Assembly (NCBI GenBank): GCA_944990035.1
Contig: CALYLX010000150.1
Coordinates: 744,001-808,000, forward strand
Length of the DNA stretch: 64,000 nt
Reading direction: 5' to 3'
Source: Clitopilus passeckerianus
Lineage: Eukaryota; Basidiomycota; Agaricomycetes; Agaricales; Entolomataceae
The notes under the pieces are model-generated. The model was not told the origin of the DNA, did no database searches, and saw nothing but the letters and a program-made list of their open reading frames with translations. Shown piece by piece: positions 26,004-37,760 of the stretch. Numbering within the stretch: the first letter of the stretch is position 1; each line of letters starts with the position of its first letter. The translations under genes and the position numbers were made by a program.

Positions 26004-26435
26004 TATTGTATGACTATTTCACGCCCCGACACGATTTCATGGAGACTTGTGTACTTAGACCCCATCTTTGCTTTTCAATTTATCATCGCTTATCAGTATT
26101 CCCACCAATATAATCCTGACTTTTACTGGCTCAAGGAAACAGGTGTTGTAATTGTCGTCGATGGATAACTAAGGGAGATGTAATGAACTATATGTAATGC
26201 TAGAGTGAGTTAATGCAAGTTGAGGTAGCTACAAGAGCGAGGTCGGTCGAAGTTATGGAGGTCATGTGTCAAGAATCACAAGATTCTGTCGCTTCTGTGG
26301 CATAAAATGACAGATCGAAAGGACTTGGTGTTCGTCGGTGATGGGTAGAGGTGTCCGAGGTGTTCGGCAATAAGTTATCTTCAACGCAGTTGATGTACAG
26401 CCGATGCACTGAGGTAGCCAGAAATCGGAGCGGAC
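26004..26435. other. Convergent intergenic region
   Basis: This is 432 nt shared by the 3' ends of the I-BAR-like gene (plus) and MED19 (minus). It is AT-rich in part, as expected for 3' untranslated sequence. No gene seen. Confidence 0.5.
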
Positions 26436-28070
26436 TTAAACCCCCTGAGGTGTAGGTTGCTGTGTTACAGATAGCTCTCTGCCTTGGCCGGGAATGTCCT
26501 ATCCAAAATGAATGAGAAACACTACCGTCATCAATGAGCGGGGATCAAACTCACCATGCGCTGCTTCTTGATGGGTCGAGGTCGGACACCCGCATTCCCA
26601 GCCTTTGAGGCCAAAGGGTTCACGACTCCGTTCCCATTCACCATGGCAGACCCATTGGTAGTAGGATAATTTGGACTCGTTTCGTCCCTTTCCCTCTTGA
26701 CACCACGTTTATCTGCATCCCCTGGCCATGTATTTGATGGCGGTATTTGTGGAGTCATCGTTGCCGGGCTTCGTATTGGTGTATCCAAACTGATCCCCGA
26801 TTTCAAGGGTGTACCCACTTTCCCGACAGGAACTTGTATGGACGGCTTCACCGGACCAGGCTTCGTAGATCCTGGTCTTGGGACTGCAGAACCAGGACGT
26901 TGTACTGGAGCGGTCGAACCGGGTCGTTGAATGGGTGTTGGCATCGATGGAACAGTGGAGCCCGGCGGCCGTGGCGTACCAGTCGAAGCAGGTTGGCCAG
27001 AAGTTCGTGGAGTTGAGGCGGTGGCTGGCGTCGACGCGGACACAGGTTGAGGTTGAGCAACAGTGGGACTAGTAGTTCCTTGTGCCTGAGCTTTCTGCAA
27101 TCGCTTGAGTTCTTTCTGTGTCGTGAATACGTTTGAGTTACGACTCTTATGAAAGGAATGAATAAATATAGGCGCACCCGCTTCTTCCTGTCTTCTCTTG
27201 CTTGTGCGGATTCAACTACCAATGCTGCAGGATTCCACTGAAACACGTAAGCAACAAGCGGATGATGCAAGAGATATGGCATACTCCTTTCAATCCTTCT
27301 AATGAGACTGCAAATGCATCTGCTTGTGTCCTTTGATCGAACTGTTGGATTGGAATTCGTTGTTTTGGAGGAATTTGCATCATCGTGAATAGATATTCAT
27401 CCTTCTTCATGGAATGTTTGCCTGATACCGAGTCGCACAGTTCAGTCATGACTGCCGCTGGAATGTATTTCGAGGTAAACTGGAACCATAACATACCCGG
27501 TATTCCTTTAATGAGATGCTTGTAGTTATTTCGCTTCTTCTTGCCACCCTCGCCATCTTCGTCAAGGTCCCCACCACCTGGAGTATCTGGCAGCCCCACC
27601 ACTTCCTTTCCCTTTCCCTTATCCACACTACCATTCGCGCCCGGCGTCATAGGAGGGGGTGCTGCTATGTCGGATGATCCGTCCACTGGTGCTGAGAAAG
27701 GTCTGACATATTTGTCGTAGGCAGATAGAAGATTGAACCGCGTGAGCAGATCCTGGGTGCTTGAAAGGTGGTTCGTATATGTTGGCCGGGGTCCTAATCA
27801 CGAGAATTCGCACCATTAACACCGATTCTTGCATTCTAAGTGATAATAACGCATACCTGACTCTGGTGGGAAGAGCTGTGGCGTAGGTGGTGGTGACGGT
27901 CGTGAAAAACTTCGTAAATTTGATGGTCCAGCGACAGCATTAGTGGGTTCTGGGTTCATATCACTCGTTATGGATGCCGCAGATGAGATTTCTTTGCGAC
28001 TTTGCGACGAATGAACCGAAGTCAAGTTGAGCGTCGTCGACGCAATAGACAATGGCGACAAAGCCGACAA
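26436..28070 (-). CDS. MED19: Mediator complex subunit Med19
   Basis: Med19 (Rox3 in yeast) is a head-module subunit of Mediator, linking transcription factors to RNA polymerase II. A Ser/Pro-rich N-terminus (start 28070, alternative Met at 27959) leads through a 50-60 nt intron to PRPTYTNHLSSTQDLLTRFN and LLSAYDKYVRPFS. The conserved core reads KKKRNNYKHLIKGIPGKHSM, KKDEYLFTMMQIPPKQRIP, IQQFDQRTQADAFAVSLEGL, then GWNPAALVVESAQAREDRKK. The C-terminal third is a low-complexity Pro/Ser/Thr/Gly tail with near repeats of PRPGST and QRPGS, then PRPIKKQRM. The last intron (just below 26557) joins to DIPGQGRELSVTQQPTPQGV, ending at 26436. All junctions checked join in frame. Confidence 0.85.
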
Positions 28071-28217
28071 GGCAGGCGGAGACGAATTGCAAACACCGTG
28101 TTTGTAAATGTTTGTTCGGCGTTATGAATTGGGTGATAGATAGGTGTTCTACTAATACTGAGATCGTAAGTTAAAATCATCCCCTGAGGGCCCTCTAAAA
28201 GAAATTTCTACGTGATA

Positions 28218-30624
28218 TCATGATGCCGTCGATGTCGATGGTCCAGCCATCGAACCATAGTTCATCGATGCACCCCCTCTAAGATCCTTGCTAACCCGTG
28301 AACGGCCACGTTCCGGTGCAACGTGCGCCCGCTTCTTTCCCTTCGCATTCTTGCCCTGTGTTCCAGGAGCTCTCACAAACATCATCAAGGTGATTGCAAC
28401 CAAGATGAAGGCAGCACCAACGACGAAGATGGACCTTGGGAATGCTGCCACTGTGCCACCATAGATCAACCCAAACAACATTGGCTGGATAATCGCCGAT
28501 TAGTCCATGTGGTCACACATTTGCCTCGGAGAAATGGGACGTACCGCAGTAATTCCAGAGCCGATAGCTCCCAGTACCGCTAAGGCTCCAAAGAGTTCCC
28601 CAGCCTTCTCTTTCCCAGAAGTCTGGTTGGAAGCGCCCTCGCCAAGAGATCTCAGCTGTAGGATTGAGAGAGCAAGACTATGGATTGCTGGCAAGGAACC
28701 TCCACCAAGGCTGGCAAATGATGTGGCCAGAACGAAACATGCTTGGCTTGCTTCTTTGGAGTGCCATTGTATGGGAGTGTTCCCATGGGCGTGATAAACC
28801 GGTAGCGGGGAGAGAACGACTAGGGTATGTGAGAGCATCTCAAGGATGAAGGATAGCCTCGCTAGCCGCAAGTCGAACTTGATCTCTTGTATAAGATAGC
28901 TCCGCGTTGGTTTCGGTTTAGTGGGCTTAACTGGCGCAGATCCAGGGTCAGCTTTAGTGTGGGCTTGAGATTGGAGTTTGGGCTTTGGCTTGAACGTAGC
29001 AATGACCCCTGCCGAGGCGGTGAGCTTCTATCGGAATTATCACTGGTGTTGCGGAACTTACAAGGAATAAAGAACAGCAGGAAGAGGGTCCTGACACCGC
29101 TCATAAAGGAGATGTAATAGCTGAGTTGCTCTGCGCCCCATTCATAGACGTGCGTAGCATAGAGATATTTGACTTGATAGACACCCTGCAATCAAAATGT
29201 TTAGTACATAGTTGGACGTTGTCAACTTGTCACTAACTTGAGAAAGCATGTAGATGAAGAATGCCGCTCCAAGATATGTAAGGCTACGATCCTTGTACCT
29301 CCTTCCGTTGTCGTAGATGGTTGCAGGAAGGAAAACAGCCAAAGGCTGTATGAGCTGCCCAAACACTCCAATTTCACGGGCTGAGGCAGCCGGCTCAAAG
29401 CTGGAAGAACTATCGCCTGCCTCCCGTGCTACACCCTTGCCCTTCGCACTCGACTGAACGCTTTGTTCTGCAGCATTCTCGGCCCTCTTTCCCTTCCCGA
29501 TAGACTCTGGGAACACGAACAGGACTAGGATGAAGTTGAAGAACGAAGCCCATATCGCAATCCAAAAGACTGAAGTGACTGTTGGTGCACCGTCTGGCTG
29601 CCCTGTGGTCCAAGCAGGGTTCTTGATGAGGTACCCTCCAAGGCTTGGTCCTAGAGCGAGCCCAAAGGAGTAGACGCCAGCAAAGCGAGAGAAGATTAAG
29701 GCGCGAGATCCATTGGAGGTGCAATCGCTCAGATAGGCGGAAGCAGCGGACTGGAGCGCTGACCAGCCGCCCAGAGCGCCTTCAATGATAGGTGCAAGTA
29801 GGAGAAGCTTGTGGCCATGGGATGAGAGGGGTGAAGTTGGTGTTGATACGAGAATGAAGGTGAGGTCACTAGAGGAAGATAAATCTTGGTAAGAATGATT
29901 ACCTCTGATTTGGCACTCACGTCATGCAGAGTCCAAAAGTTGTGATGGCAAGGACTTTCGTTCTCCCATGTCTCTCGCTGAAACGACCCCAATAACCCGT
30001 CGTCAGTGCTGAAAGAAGCCCAGCAGTTGTGGCCATGACGGTCTGCAATTGTGCGGCACCAGCCTGACCGCAGGATCCCCAAGACATTGTGGGGAAGGCA
30101 AGCGCCGCGGATCATCCTCTTGTGCGTCATTGCTGGTATTATTCATGTTTTCTTGGTATATTACGTGAGGGAGATATTGAGGATGAAGATGAGGTCCGAG
30201 GGGGTCCAGGGAAGAGTAGAGAGAGGTCAAAGTCGGCGTCATATCGAGAGAATCGGAGAACGCCAGCTCGGTGTGGTTATATGGTGCAGTTCCGTGTACT
30301 CTGCTGCATGACAGCTGGGTGAAGATCTCGACTCGAGGTGCTAGTGTCATCCCGCGCTGGCGAAAAGAATCAGTAAAGGATTCATTTCATCGTGAAAAAT
30401 CTACTTACTGTGATGGCTGCGGTAAGTGCAAATGGGACCAGCCTGCGTCATCGAGATTCATGAGTGCGCCACTCAGAGCAAACAACAGTGGCATACCATA
30501 GTGGCCTAGGACGATAAAAGGGTTTCTTGATCGTACGATCTTCGTCCAGTAGGGGTTCCGTTTCGGTCGATTGGCGAACCAAGCTTTGGGAGTGCTCGAA
30601 GTCAGTCCCAGTTTCAAGATCCAT
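28218..30624 (-). CDS. MFS transporter 2
   Basis: Paralogue of the transporter at 19502-21780, with an intact frame where checked. The start at 30624 reads MDLETGTDFEHSQSLVRQST followed by ETEPLLDEDR and KKPFYRPRPLW, with an intron into LVPFALTAAITRGMTLAPRV and EIFTQLSC. After a loop exon come QAGAAQLQTVMATTAGLLSA, TTGYWGRFSERHGRTKVL (MFS motif A), LLLLAPIIEGALGG, SAASAYLSDCTSNGSR, RFAGVYSFGLALGPSLGGYL, then VFWIAIWASFFNFILVLFVF and a charged central loop. The second half has GVFGQLIQPLAVFLPATIYD, LTYLGAAFFIYMLSQ, ASQACFVLATSFASLGGGSL, and YGGTVAAFPRSIFVVGAAFI with a basic Ser/Gly-rich tail. Substrate unknown; the family resembles proton-coupled efflux or uptake carriers. Confidence 0.87.
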
Positions 30625-31327
30625 AGCTTAGTCCGAATCTGATGCAATGACAGTCGAAATAAGGATAGAAATAAAGGGATCCAGTAGAGACCGGCTACGA
30701 GAACCCTTGTCAATTGTGCTGAGGCGGCGAAGCTATGGTTGAGTTACAAGGCCGTATAAATGAGTCAAAAAGGCGTGACGCACTAAATGACCTCCATCAG
30801 TGCAAGGAGGCGAACCGACCTCGTGGGGAACACGACATTACCAAAAACAAACTGCCGCGCTCGCCGAAGCTGTACACAAACCCCTAGAGAGGCCTTTCTC
30901 GGGTCTTTGACAGATTTAACACCGCATGCTCAAGTGATGTTGCGGAAACCCGTGGACGAGGCATGCTGCGGGGAAGGTGTGTTATCAGTGGAACCACGTT
31001 TTTGCGTATCAGTTTCACTGATAATAGAAAGGCTGTTCTCCGCTTCGGATTTTGGGATGCTAGAAGCGTCTAAGGAAGCGCTTGGTTTATTCGATGAAGG
31101 AAACGCGATGATGGTTAAAGTTTGCCTGGAGCTCCACAATTCCGATATGCGATCTTAACATGATCTTCTTGGGTCATCTCTACTCATTCTGACCATTTCA
31201 AAACAATATTTGCATGCACTTGAATTTGTGTGGTATACAGGAATGACCGAATAATTTTAGGATAGCAAACGGTATATACAAGAAAGAATGTGTAGTTCCG
31301 TCGTAACCTTTTTCACACGAACACCCT
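30625..31327. other. Intergenic, no gene seen
   Basis: This is the upstream region of MFS gene 2 and the 3' flank of the endoglucanase, both minus strand. Two opposing open frames near 30790-31150 overlap and neither has a recognisable domain. Confidence 0.5.
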
Positions 31328-32887
31328 CTACAGGAAGGGCTTGAGGGCTTCGGGAAGGATGCGGGAGATGGCGGCACCATTGGGGGGCTCAATAGATTGG
31401 AAGTAAGTTCCCCACCAGGGTCCTGCGGCCCACCAAGTAGTACCTATTTGCGGATCAATAAAAAGCCGGTAAGAAGGTTTTTCGACAAACGTACCAATCC
31501 AGACACCAGATTGTTGCATGGCGCAAAGGGCACCCTTAACAGCAGCAATGCAAGCATCGTTGGACCCAGCACCGATTTCACCGAGGAAGCCCTTGAGGTT
31601 GTTTTGCTTGAGCCAGTTAGTGGCAGCAGCGACACGCTCAGCACCAATGGTGGAGGAGACACAGGTGCCGGAAGTGCCAGAACCATCAGAGTCGAGGTAT
31701 TGATGCATCTCTACCGGCGTCGTCAGAATATGTGTGGAGGGCGACTCAAGAAAGATATTTACCAATGGCAACGTTGTTGTTGGGGTCCTTAATGGCGCCG
31801 AAGACGTTAGAGTTACCAGAGGTAGTCCAGGTCCAGGCTCCAGTCCAGGAGGTACCCTCAACGAGAATGAGTTGGCTGGTGGCACCCGCGGCACGGATAG
31901 CATTGACAGCAGCCTGGTTGAGGTTGAAAACGACAGAAGCATCGATGCCATTAGGCTCGTTCATGATATCTAGATAATAGTCAGAACAACCCAGTGATGA
32001 CTCTTTGATCAATACTCACCAAAGATAACCTTTGAGTTACCCTTGAATTGGCCTGCAAGGTTTTGCCACCAAGCAGCGAAGTCAGAGGTGCTGGTGATGA
32101 TACCACCATTGTAGCGCATGTAGTTGTGGGCTATAAGGACCCGGTTAGTGAAGGTACTACCACTCCAGCTACAAAATTCTTACGTTCGATAATTGCGTAT
32201 GCACCCTTGCCAGTGATGTAGTTGACAGTCTTGGTCAAATCACCGAGGTAGGTGGAATCAAAGGAGCCCCTGAGGCCGCCAGAGGGAGGAGTCAAGCGCT
32301 CCAACAAGAAGGGGACACGGAAGGTGTTGAATCCTTGTCCGACGAAATACTATACAGAGGGTGTCAGAGACGAGCAAGCAATGGGAAGCTGTCATGAAAC
32401 TCACGTCGATCGAGGAGGTAGCAGGCCAAATGTAGTCCTTGTTTAGAGTTCCTGGGATGTTTTTCTCGCCGAACTCAGCACCAGACTGATTGACGCCGAA
32501 GTACTTGAACTTAGTGGCGTTTGGGCAGGATCCACTGCTTCCGGTGGGAGTGGTGGAGGTAGTGGTAGTGGTGGGACCAGGGGTGGTGGTTGCAGAGCCG
32601 GGCTGACATTGGGAGTAGACTATAGCGCCAAAGTCAGGACTCCTGCCAGCTGCAAAGTCTGTAGAGGAACTTACAGTCATTCAATTTGATACAGGTGTTA
32701 CCAGCGTCACAAGTGGTAGAGCCAGAGTATCCGATGCCCTAATGGGAATAATGGTGTTAATATCCGTTCCGAGAACCTGTAGAAGCAGCCATACCCCACA
32801 CTGACCCCAGACAGCGACTGACGATGCGGGAACGGACAAAGCGACCAGAACGGCCAGTGAAGCAAACGAAGACAGAGAAGACCTCAT
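31328..32887 (-). CDS. Secreted GH5 endoglucanase with N-terminal CBM1
   Basis: An endo-beta-1,4-glucanase that cuts internal bonds of cellulose outside the cell. The start at 32887 gives a signal peptide ([20 protein letters not shown]). A fungal cellulose-binding module follows: [34 protein letters not shown], split by introns. A Thr/Pro/Ser linker ([15 protein letters not shown]) leads to the catalytic domain: [48 protein letters not shown], the acid/base Glu in [43 protein letters not shown] and the nucleophile Glu in GFLGEIGAG. It ends [20 protein letters not shown]...LPEALKPFL. The overall plan matches GH5 subfamily 5 enzymes. Frame intact; a TATA box precedes it. Expression is probably induced by cellulose, which is not shown by the sequence. 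Confidence 0.95.
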
Positions 32888-32922
32888 TCTGTACGATGAA
32901 GAAAGGTTCCCATTTCCTGGGG

Positions 32923-32930
32923 TTTTTATA
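32923..32930 (-). promoter_or_regulatory. TATA box of the GH5 endoglucanase
   Basis: The minus strand reads TATAAAAA 36 nt upstream of the ATG at 32887. This is canonical sequence at a position that leaves only a very short 5' leader. Confidence 0.5.
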
Positions 32931-33720
32931 CAGGGTCTGCAGGGTGTCTTCCGCCATTAACCCGACGTACATCCTGAACCAAGCAACCGTCGTCGTTCAA
33001 TAGAGCTACAGGCGCCGCACAACGACATCACGCATATCCAGGCATGTCCTTGCCGAATTACGGAGATCCGCATATGATCGTCTTCAATGGACTGATGCGT
33101 GACGACTATTTGCCTCGATTTAACCTGAATGTTGAGAAGAACCTCTGGTTTGTCCGTGCGATGAGCCGCAATGCAAACGACGTCGAGTTCTGGACGGTAG
33201 CGCGCAGAGAAACCGAAGTTTATCCATCCCAGTATGGCTGACCAGTACCGTCTTTCTAGTGCCAATCCGTTGGGTAGCCAGAAACCTGTCGTGGTGGAAG
33301 TAAGTGGTAAAGGCGGGCAGCTCCACTATTTCAGGCTCGTCGTAGCTTCAGGCATATCTGTATCCAGTCAAATATAAATAGCTTGAGAAAATTATACTGA
33401 TTATAAGGGCCGTTTTCTGCATAGACAGTTCTTGACCACCCTTTGCAAAACGAATGATGTCTGCCAAGACCAACACGGTCACATTCCACGGTAGACCCTC
33501 GGGGGACCGGAAACATTGCTGACCTGGACGCAATCGGGTGTTTTTGGGTTACAGGCCTCCTGCTCACTTGACAAAATCAATATTGGTTATTCGAATCTTA
33601 TTATTCGAATCTTGTCATTCGCACAACAGGATCGTGATACAACACTGTACGCAAGAGCTAAATCCATGATCCGGGTTAGTAAGTCTCCTTCATGATAAAG
33701 CATCGGTGTATTCACCTATT
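32931..33720. other. Intergenic, no gene seen
   Basis: Upstream promoter region of the endoglucanase and 3' flank of the SARAF gene. Near 33586-33622 the unit TATTCGAATCTT occurs twice in tandem with a third related copy; this is too small to call an element. Confidence 0.45.
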
Positions 33721-34745
33721 CTACCGTACGCTCGACCCTCCCAGCCCAGTACTACTTCGCATAGCGCCAAGATTCGAAGGCCCTTCACCACGGTCATCTG
33801 AGTCGAAGCGGCGCGTGGCTGGATGGGTAGTACGTGTGTTGAAAATAGAAGCCCTTGGTCGCTCCCAATCCCATTCGCGTCGATCCTCCCGCTGGTTTCT
33901 GTTCCAAAGATGATTGGCAAGTCCTCCAAGAGCAGCACCTGTCCAAAAGCCAGGTCTCCATCCCTGGGTTTGGGGCTCCGAACCTGAGGCGTATTTTGAG
34001 TACGGAGGTGGCTGATCATCACCCATGCTCCCTGGAAACCAGCCTGAGCCTGAATTGCTGTTACTGGAGAAACCAGGGCGCGATCCAGATGGAGGCGTTC
34101 GAGGACCTCGGGAGGTTGAGTTTTGCCGGAAACAAGACATGAAGAAGTTGTAGGAGATAAATATTAGGAACGCAAACCAGAGGATGGAGAAAATCAACGA
34201 TGGTATATCCCAAGCTACAACGCAAGCAAGCCAATTCAGCCAACGTGAACTAACAGCTAAGTTGTAACTCACATTTGGTATAACCGCTCCAGCGGGAGTT
34301 AGAGTCGCTTCTAAGAGCGTCAGGCACTTGAACGAGACGGTATTCGAGAGAGCATGAACCTTCAGGAACATATTAGCGAACTCGTTGGGAAACATCGACA
34401 TTGAGAAAACTGACCCTTGAGCACGTATGGGTCTCCTGGACCCGACCATCCTTCGCAGGAAACCTCAACTCGTCCAAAACGCAGAGCTTCTGGGAGGTCA
34501 GCTTGACACTAAAACGCGGCGTCAATGTGTAACAGCAAAGTTTATACCACCAACAACCTTACATTCCAGTCAACTTCCGTGCCCGAACCTCCAACATTAG
34601 TGCATCGCACGGCCTCCGGCTGGAATAGTTTGCATGGTGCCCCTCGGCAAACGAGTTGTTGGATAGGGGGAGTCCGGCGGGCTTTGGTCAGGGAATCTTT
34701 GTAGAATGTCAAAGAACGAATGTTCGATAACTTTTCTTTCGACAT
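33721..34745 (-). CDS. SARAF-domain protein (store-operated Ca2+ entry regulator family)
   Basis: SARAF (TMEM66) proteins are single-pass ER membrane proteins that in animals dampen store-operated calcium entry. The luminal domain is clear: IRSLTFYKDSLTKARRTPPI, QQLVCRGAPCKLFQPEAVRC, TNVGGSGTEVDWNCQADLPE, then ALRFGRVEVSCEGWSGPGDP and VLKGSCSLEYRLV, with the cysteines and WNC motif typical of the family. A hydrophobic helix follows (LIFSILWFAFLIFISY), then a Pro/Ser/Gly-rich cytosolic tail with GWRPGFWTGAALGGLANHLW and an Arg/Asp-rich end stopping at 33721. The start at 34745 (MSKEKLSN) has a stop codon a few codons upstream and gives no signal peptide. A small upstream exon may be missing, since the domain should be in the ER lumen. 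Function in a fungus is inferred from family only. Confidence 0.85.
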
Positions 34746-34995
34746 TTTGTACTCGAAACTTCAGTTATGGCGGTCTTTGAACAGCGTCGGCCAGAGATGG
34801 ATGGATTTACCGGAATGGAGCTTGCTCAGCCTTGCCCCCGCAGCTGACTCTGACGTGGGATCCAACGTGTTATGATGACAGTCATTTGACGCCCAGGGGT
34901 TGCCCTTCAAGTTCCCATATATTGAAGTCGAATACAATGCATTGGTATCATTAATTAAATAATTGAATTCTAACTTGTAGGTGTAATAACCTCCC

Positions 34996-37612
34996 TTAAG
35001 CTCCGGATGCACATCCTCCACAAAGCCCATGCCCACATCCCCAACAGCTCAAAGCATGGATCCCTGATATTTGCAACACTAGAGAGATGATGCTAACCAC
35101 ACCTTCTCCCAAAACAAATCCACTCGCTACGACAATGAGTCGGATGTCGCCGTAATCTTTCGCTACTCTCGTCCGATACCAATATTCAAGAACGCCTCCG
35201 ATAAGTCGAGCTATTGAAAAGGATGGGGTATTCAGGAAACCAATGGCGAAGGCCACTCCGGAAGGTATCCATTTGACTATCCAGTGCTGGCGTTGAGTGC
35301 CGAGTGTTTTCACTGCTGAGAGTACTGCAAACAGCAAGGAGAATGCAATCATGAATGATGCGCTTTTCTCAGGGAGCTGACCATCCCCTGTCCAGAAATA
35401 AGTTTCTGATCTCACAGCAAAAATGGGAGGTGAACATACGAAGAAGGCGAGCCAGGCTCAACCAGACATAAGCAGTTGGTGCCGGAAAAGACGGACCAGG
35501 AATAGTGTAGGCACGGTTGTAGAGCGAGAACGCAATGCTGGTCAGAACGATTGAAACCGAAGAGCCGATAAGTTGGCCATAGAATTGTGCCCGAGGTGAA
35601 GCATGTAGGAGATGCCCAGTCTTAAGATCTTGCATGAGGTCTCCGGCTCTAAAAGACGGCGATCAGAAAATAGGTTCATTCATGCTTGCGATTTTTCGGA
35701 ACTTACTGTTGGGCGCCTGCTTCGGCCACACCGCCAGCAATGATGTTTGCAACGATGTTTCCTGGTTGTAACCATGCGAAAACCAGTTGAGAGAGCTTTC
35801 CCAAGCCAGATACGGGGTTCAAATCTGTCTCGCCAAGTGCGCGAACTCTGTCGAAAAGGTGTTCAGTAATGACTCCAAAACGACCGTCATGACGCGCTTA
35901 CCCTATGATGCTCAACATACCACCTAAAATGAACCCTAGGATTGTTGCCCAGGGTTTAATTCCCTCGTGCCCAAATACAAGCCACACCAGGATGGTCCCA
36001 ATCACGATGCTTGCGAGCAGACCACGTAAAACCCATTTCATCGGAACTAACCTATCGTCCGTTTCTGTCTCATGATCGGAGTCGGATGAGACGGCTAAAT
36101 CACTCTTCTTGATAGCCTTGGTTGTATACTCGTATAACACGGGAAGCAACGAAACGAGGCTGTCAGCACACATGATGCCGAGTGAAGTCCATAAAATCCA
36201 CCCTCGGGCCCCATTGGACATGTCACCCACGGGACCAGGAGCCCAACCTGACAATTTGGAGATAGGGGAAAGAACAGCCCAACCAACTAACATGCCCTTT
36301 ACGGTTGAAGTTAATACTTGGAAACCGGTGATGCAACAGAAATACGAACGAGATTCATGCTAACAGTTGTAGGGAACCCCATTATTATGCCTGGAAACTA
36401 GGTCAGATCGATGGTCCTTGTGACACAGGATAGTGTTTCTTATACCTTGACCGACATAAGACAGACTCGGTGTGAAATACCATAGCCATTCTTTCGCGAG
36501 GTAAGTACCAAAAAGCGGAATGGCAAAAGTCACGGGGAAGAAGTAGGCAAACAACTGTCACATTTTTCCTAAATCAATAGGAGTCGCTAATGAAGCGAAT
36601 CACATCAACTCACCGTCAGGAATCCTGAAGCTCCAAAACTCCATGCGAGGGTTTTCCATCCATCATGCTCAACAGTGTCGCGTTCTGTAGCGCCATACGA
36701 AGGGCTAGACAACCTGTATACGATAAGAGGCTGATCTGGATGGTCAGAACTGTCTTCCGTGACGGCAACATCTCCTTCAGTGTCAATCTCTCGGTAGCCA
36801 TGGCGTTTCCGGACAGAAACGTCGGGAGGAGGTAGCTTGTGAAGAACGGAGATGAGTTGAGCCGTTGCAGTCCCCGATGGAAACGCAAGTTGCTCTTCAA
36901 TAATCTAGATCCAGGCTGTGAGTGAAGAGCCCTGTATTGGTGATACTTAACAGACCACTTGTTTCCGAATGGGCGGAGAAAGGAAGACTCTGGAAAGTGA
37001 CGGTCATTATTCTATAGTAGTTGGGACTAAAAAGAGACTTACCCAAAATATGCAATAGCACAGGACCAGGCAATGGTACCAAACAAGGTAAGGTGGATGG
37101 GTGGAGAACCATCTCGATCAACTTCGAGGAGACCCAGTGCAGGGAGAATTCCAACAAAGCCTGCAGCCAGTGGCATGGTTCCCGTTGCAACTGCGGTGGT
37201 TTGAACGACGATGATCTCTTGAGGCGTGAGGGGGTGGGCAGTATCCTCGAGCATAGGAAACCAATGAGAGCAGATTGTATGGACATCCTATGGAACGGAA
37301 ACACGAGACATGTCAGTCGATAATTTTCAGACAACAGCTTCTTTATGTAACCTACATAGAGATCCATCCTGACTGTAGCCCCAAGCTTAGATTCGTGAAG
37401 CAAATTAAGCATCCTATTGCAAGGCCTATAAGGACAGCTCTGAGAGTAAATTCAGCCTGTCGAGGGCCGTCTCCCGCAAACTCGCTGCTTCAAATATCAG
37501 TCTCAGCTGCTGAATACTCTTAAATCAACCCTACCGGAACCATTCCCTCACATGCATCGCAAGCTCCTAGCAGCAAGTATTGGGAGGTTGTGAACTTGTA
37601 GGCTTACCTCAT
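34996..37612 (-). CDS. OPT-family oligopeptide (or metal-siderophore) transporter
   Basis: A polytopic transporter of the OPT/YSL superfamily. The start is at 37612, where ATG AG and a GTAAGC donor make a five-base first coding exon; spliced to the acceptor near 37494 it reads MSEFAGDGPRQAEFTLRAVL. Following segments: IGCLICFTNLSLGLQSGWIS, MLEDTAHPLTPQEIIVVQTT, AVATGTMPLAAGFVGILPAL, VFLSPPIRKQVI, LAFPSGTATAQLISVLHKLP, GYREIDTEGDVAV, WSFGASGFLTLFAYFFPV, MGFPTTVSMNLGMLVGWAVL, WATILGFILGGMLSIIG, NIIAGGVAEAGAQQAGDLMQ, DLKTGHLLHASPRAQFYGQL, GFLNTPSFSIARLIGGVLEY and VASGFVLGEGV. It ends with a cysteine-rich CWGCGHGLCGGC at 34996, a C-terminal signature seen in fungal relatives. More than ten introns; those checked join in frame. 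It shares a 148 nt divergent promoter with methionyl-tRNA synthetase. Confidence 0.9.
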
Positions 37613-37760
37613 CACTACGGACCGAAGACGCGCTGTTGTCGTCTATTTGCCCATCACGCTTTTTGACTCGAATGTCGCGATCATTTTGACTCCGACTAAG
37701 AGCTTTTGTATTTAGCAGCCTCTATCTCAACGCTAGATTCAACAATACTACCGCCTAAGA
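37613..37760. promoter_or_regulatory. Bidirectional promoter between OPT and MetRS
   Basis: Only 148 nt separate the two start codons (OPT at 37612 minus, MetRS at 37761 plus), so both promoters and leaders must share this interval. No strong TATA box is seen on either strand. Confidence 0.55.

Noticed and set aside
30787..31158. Plus-strand open frame of 123 codons
   Set aside because: Overlaps an opposing frame, no domain, sits between two minus-strand genes; probably chance.
33586..33622. Short repeats of TATTCGAATCTT
   Set aside because: Only two and a half copies; too small to be a mobile element or array.
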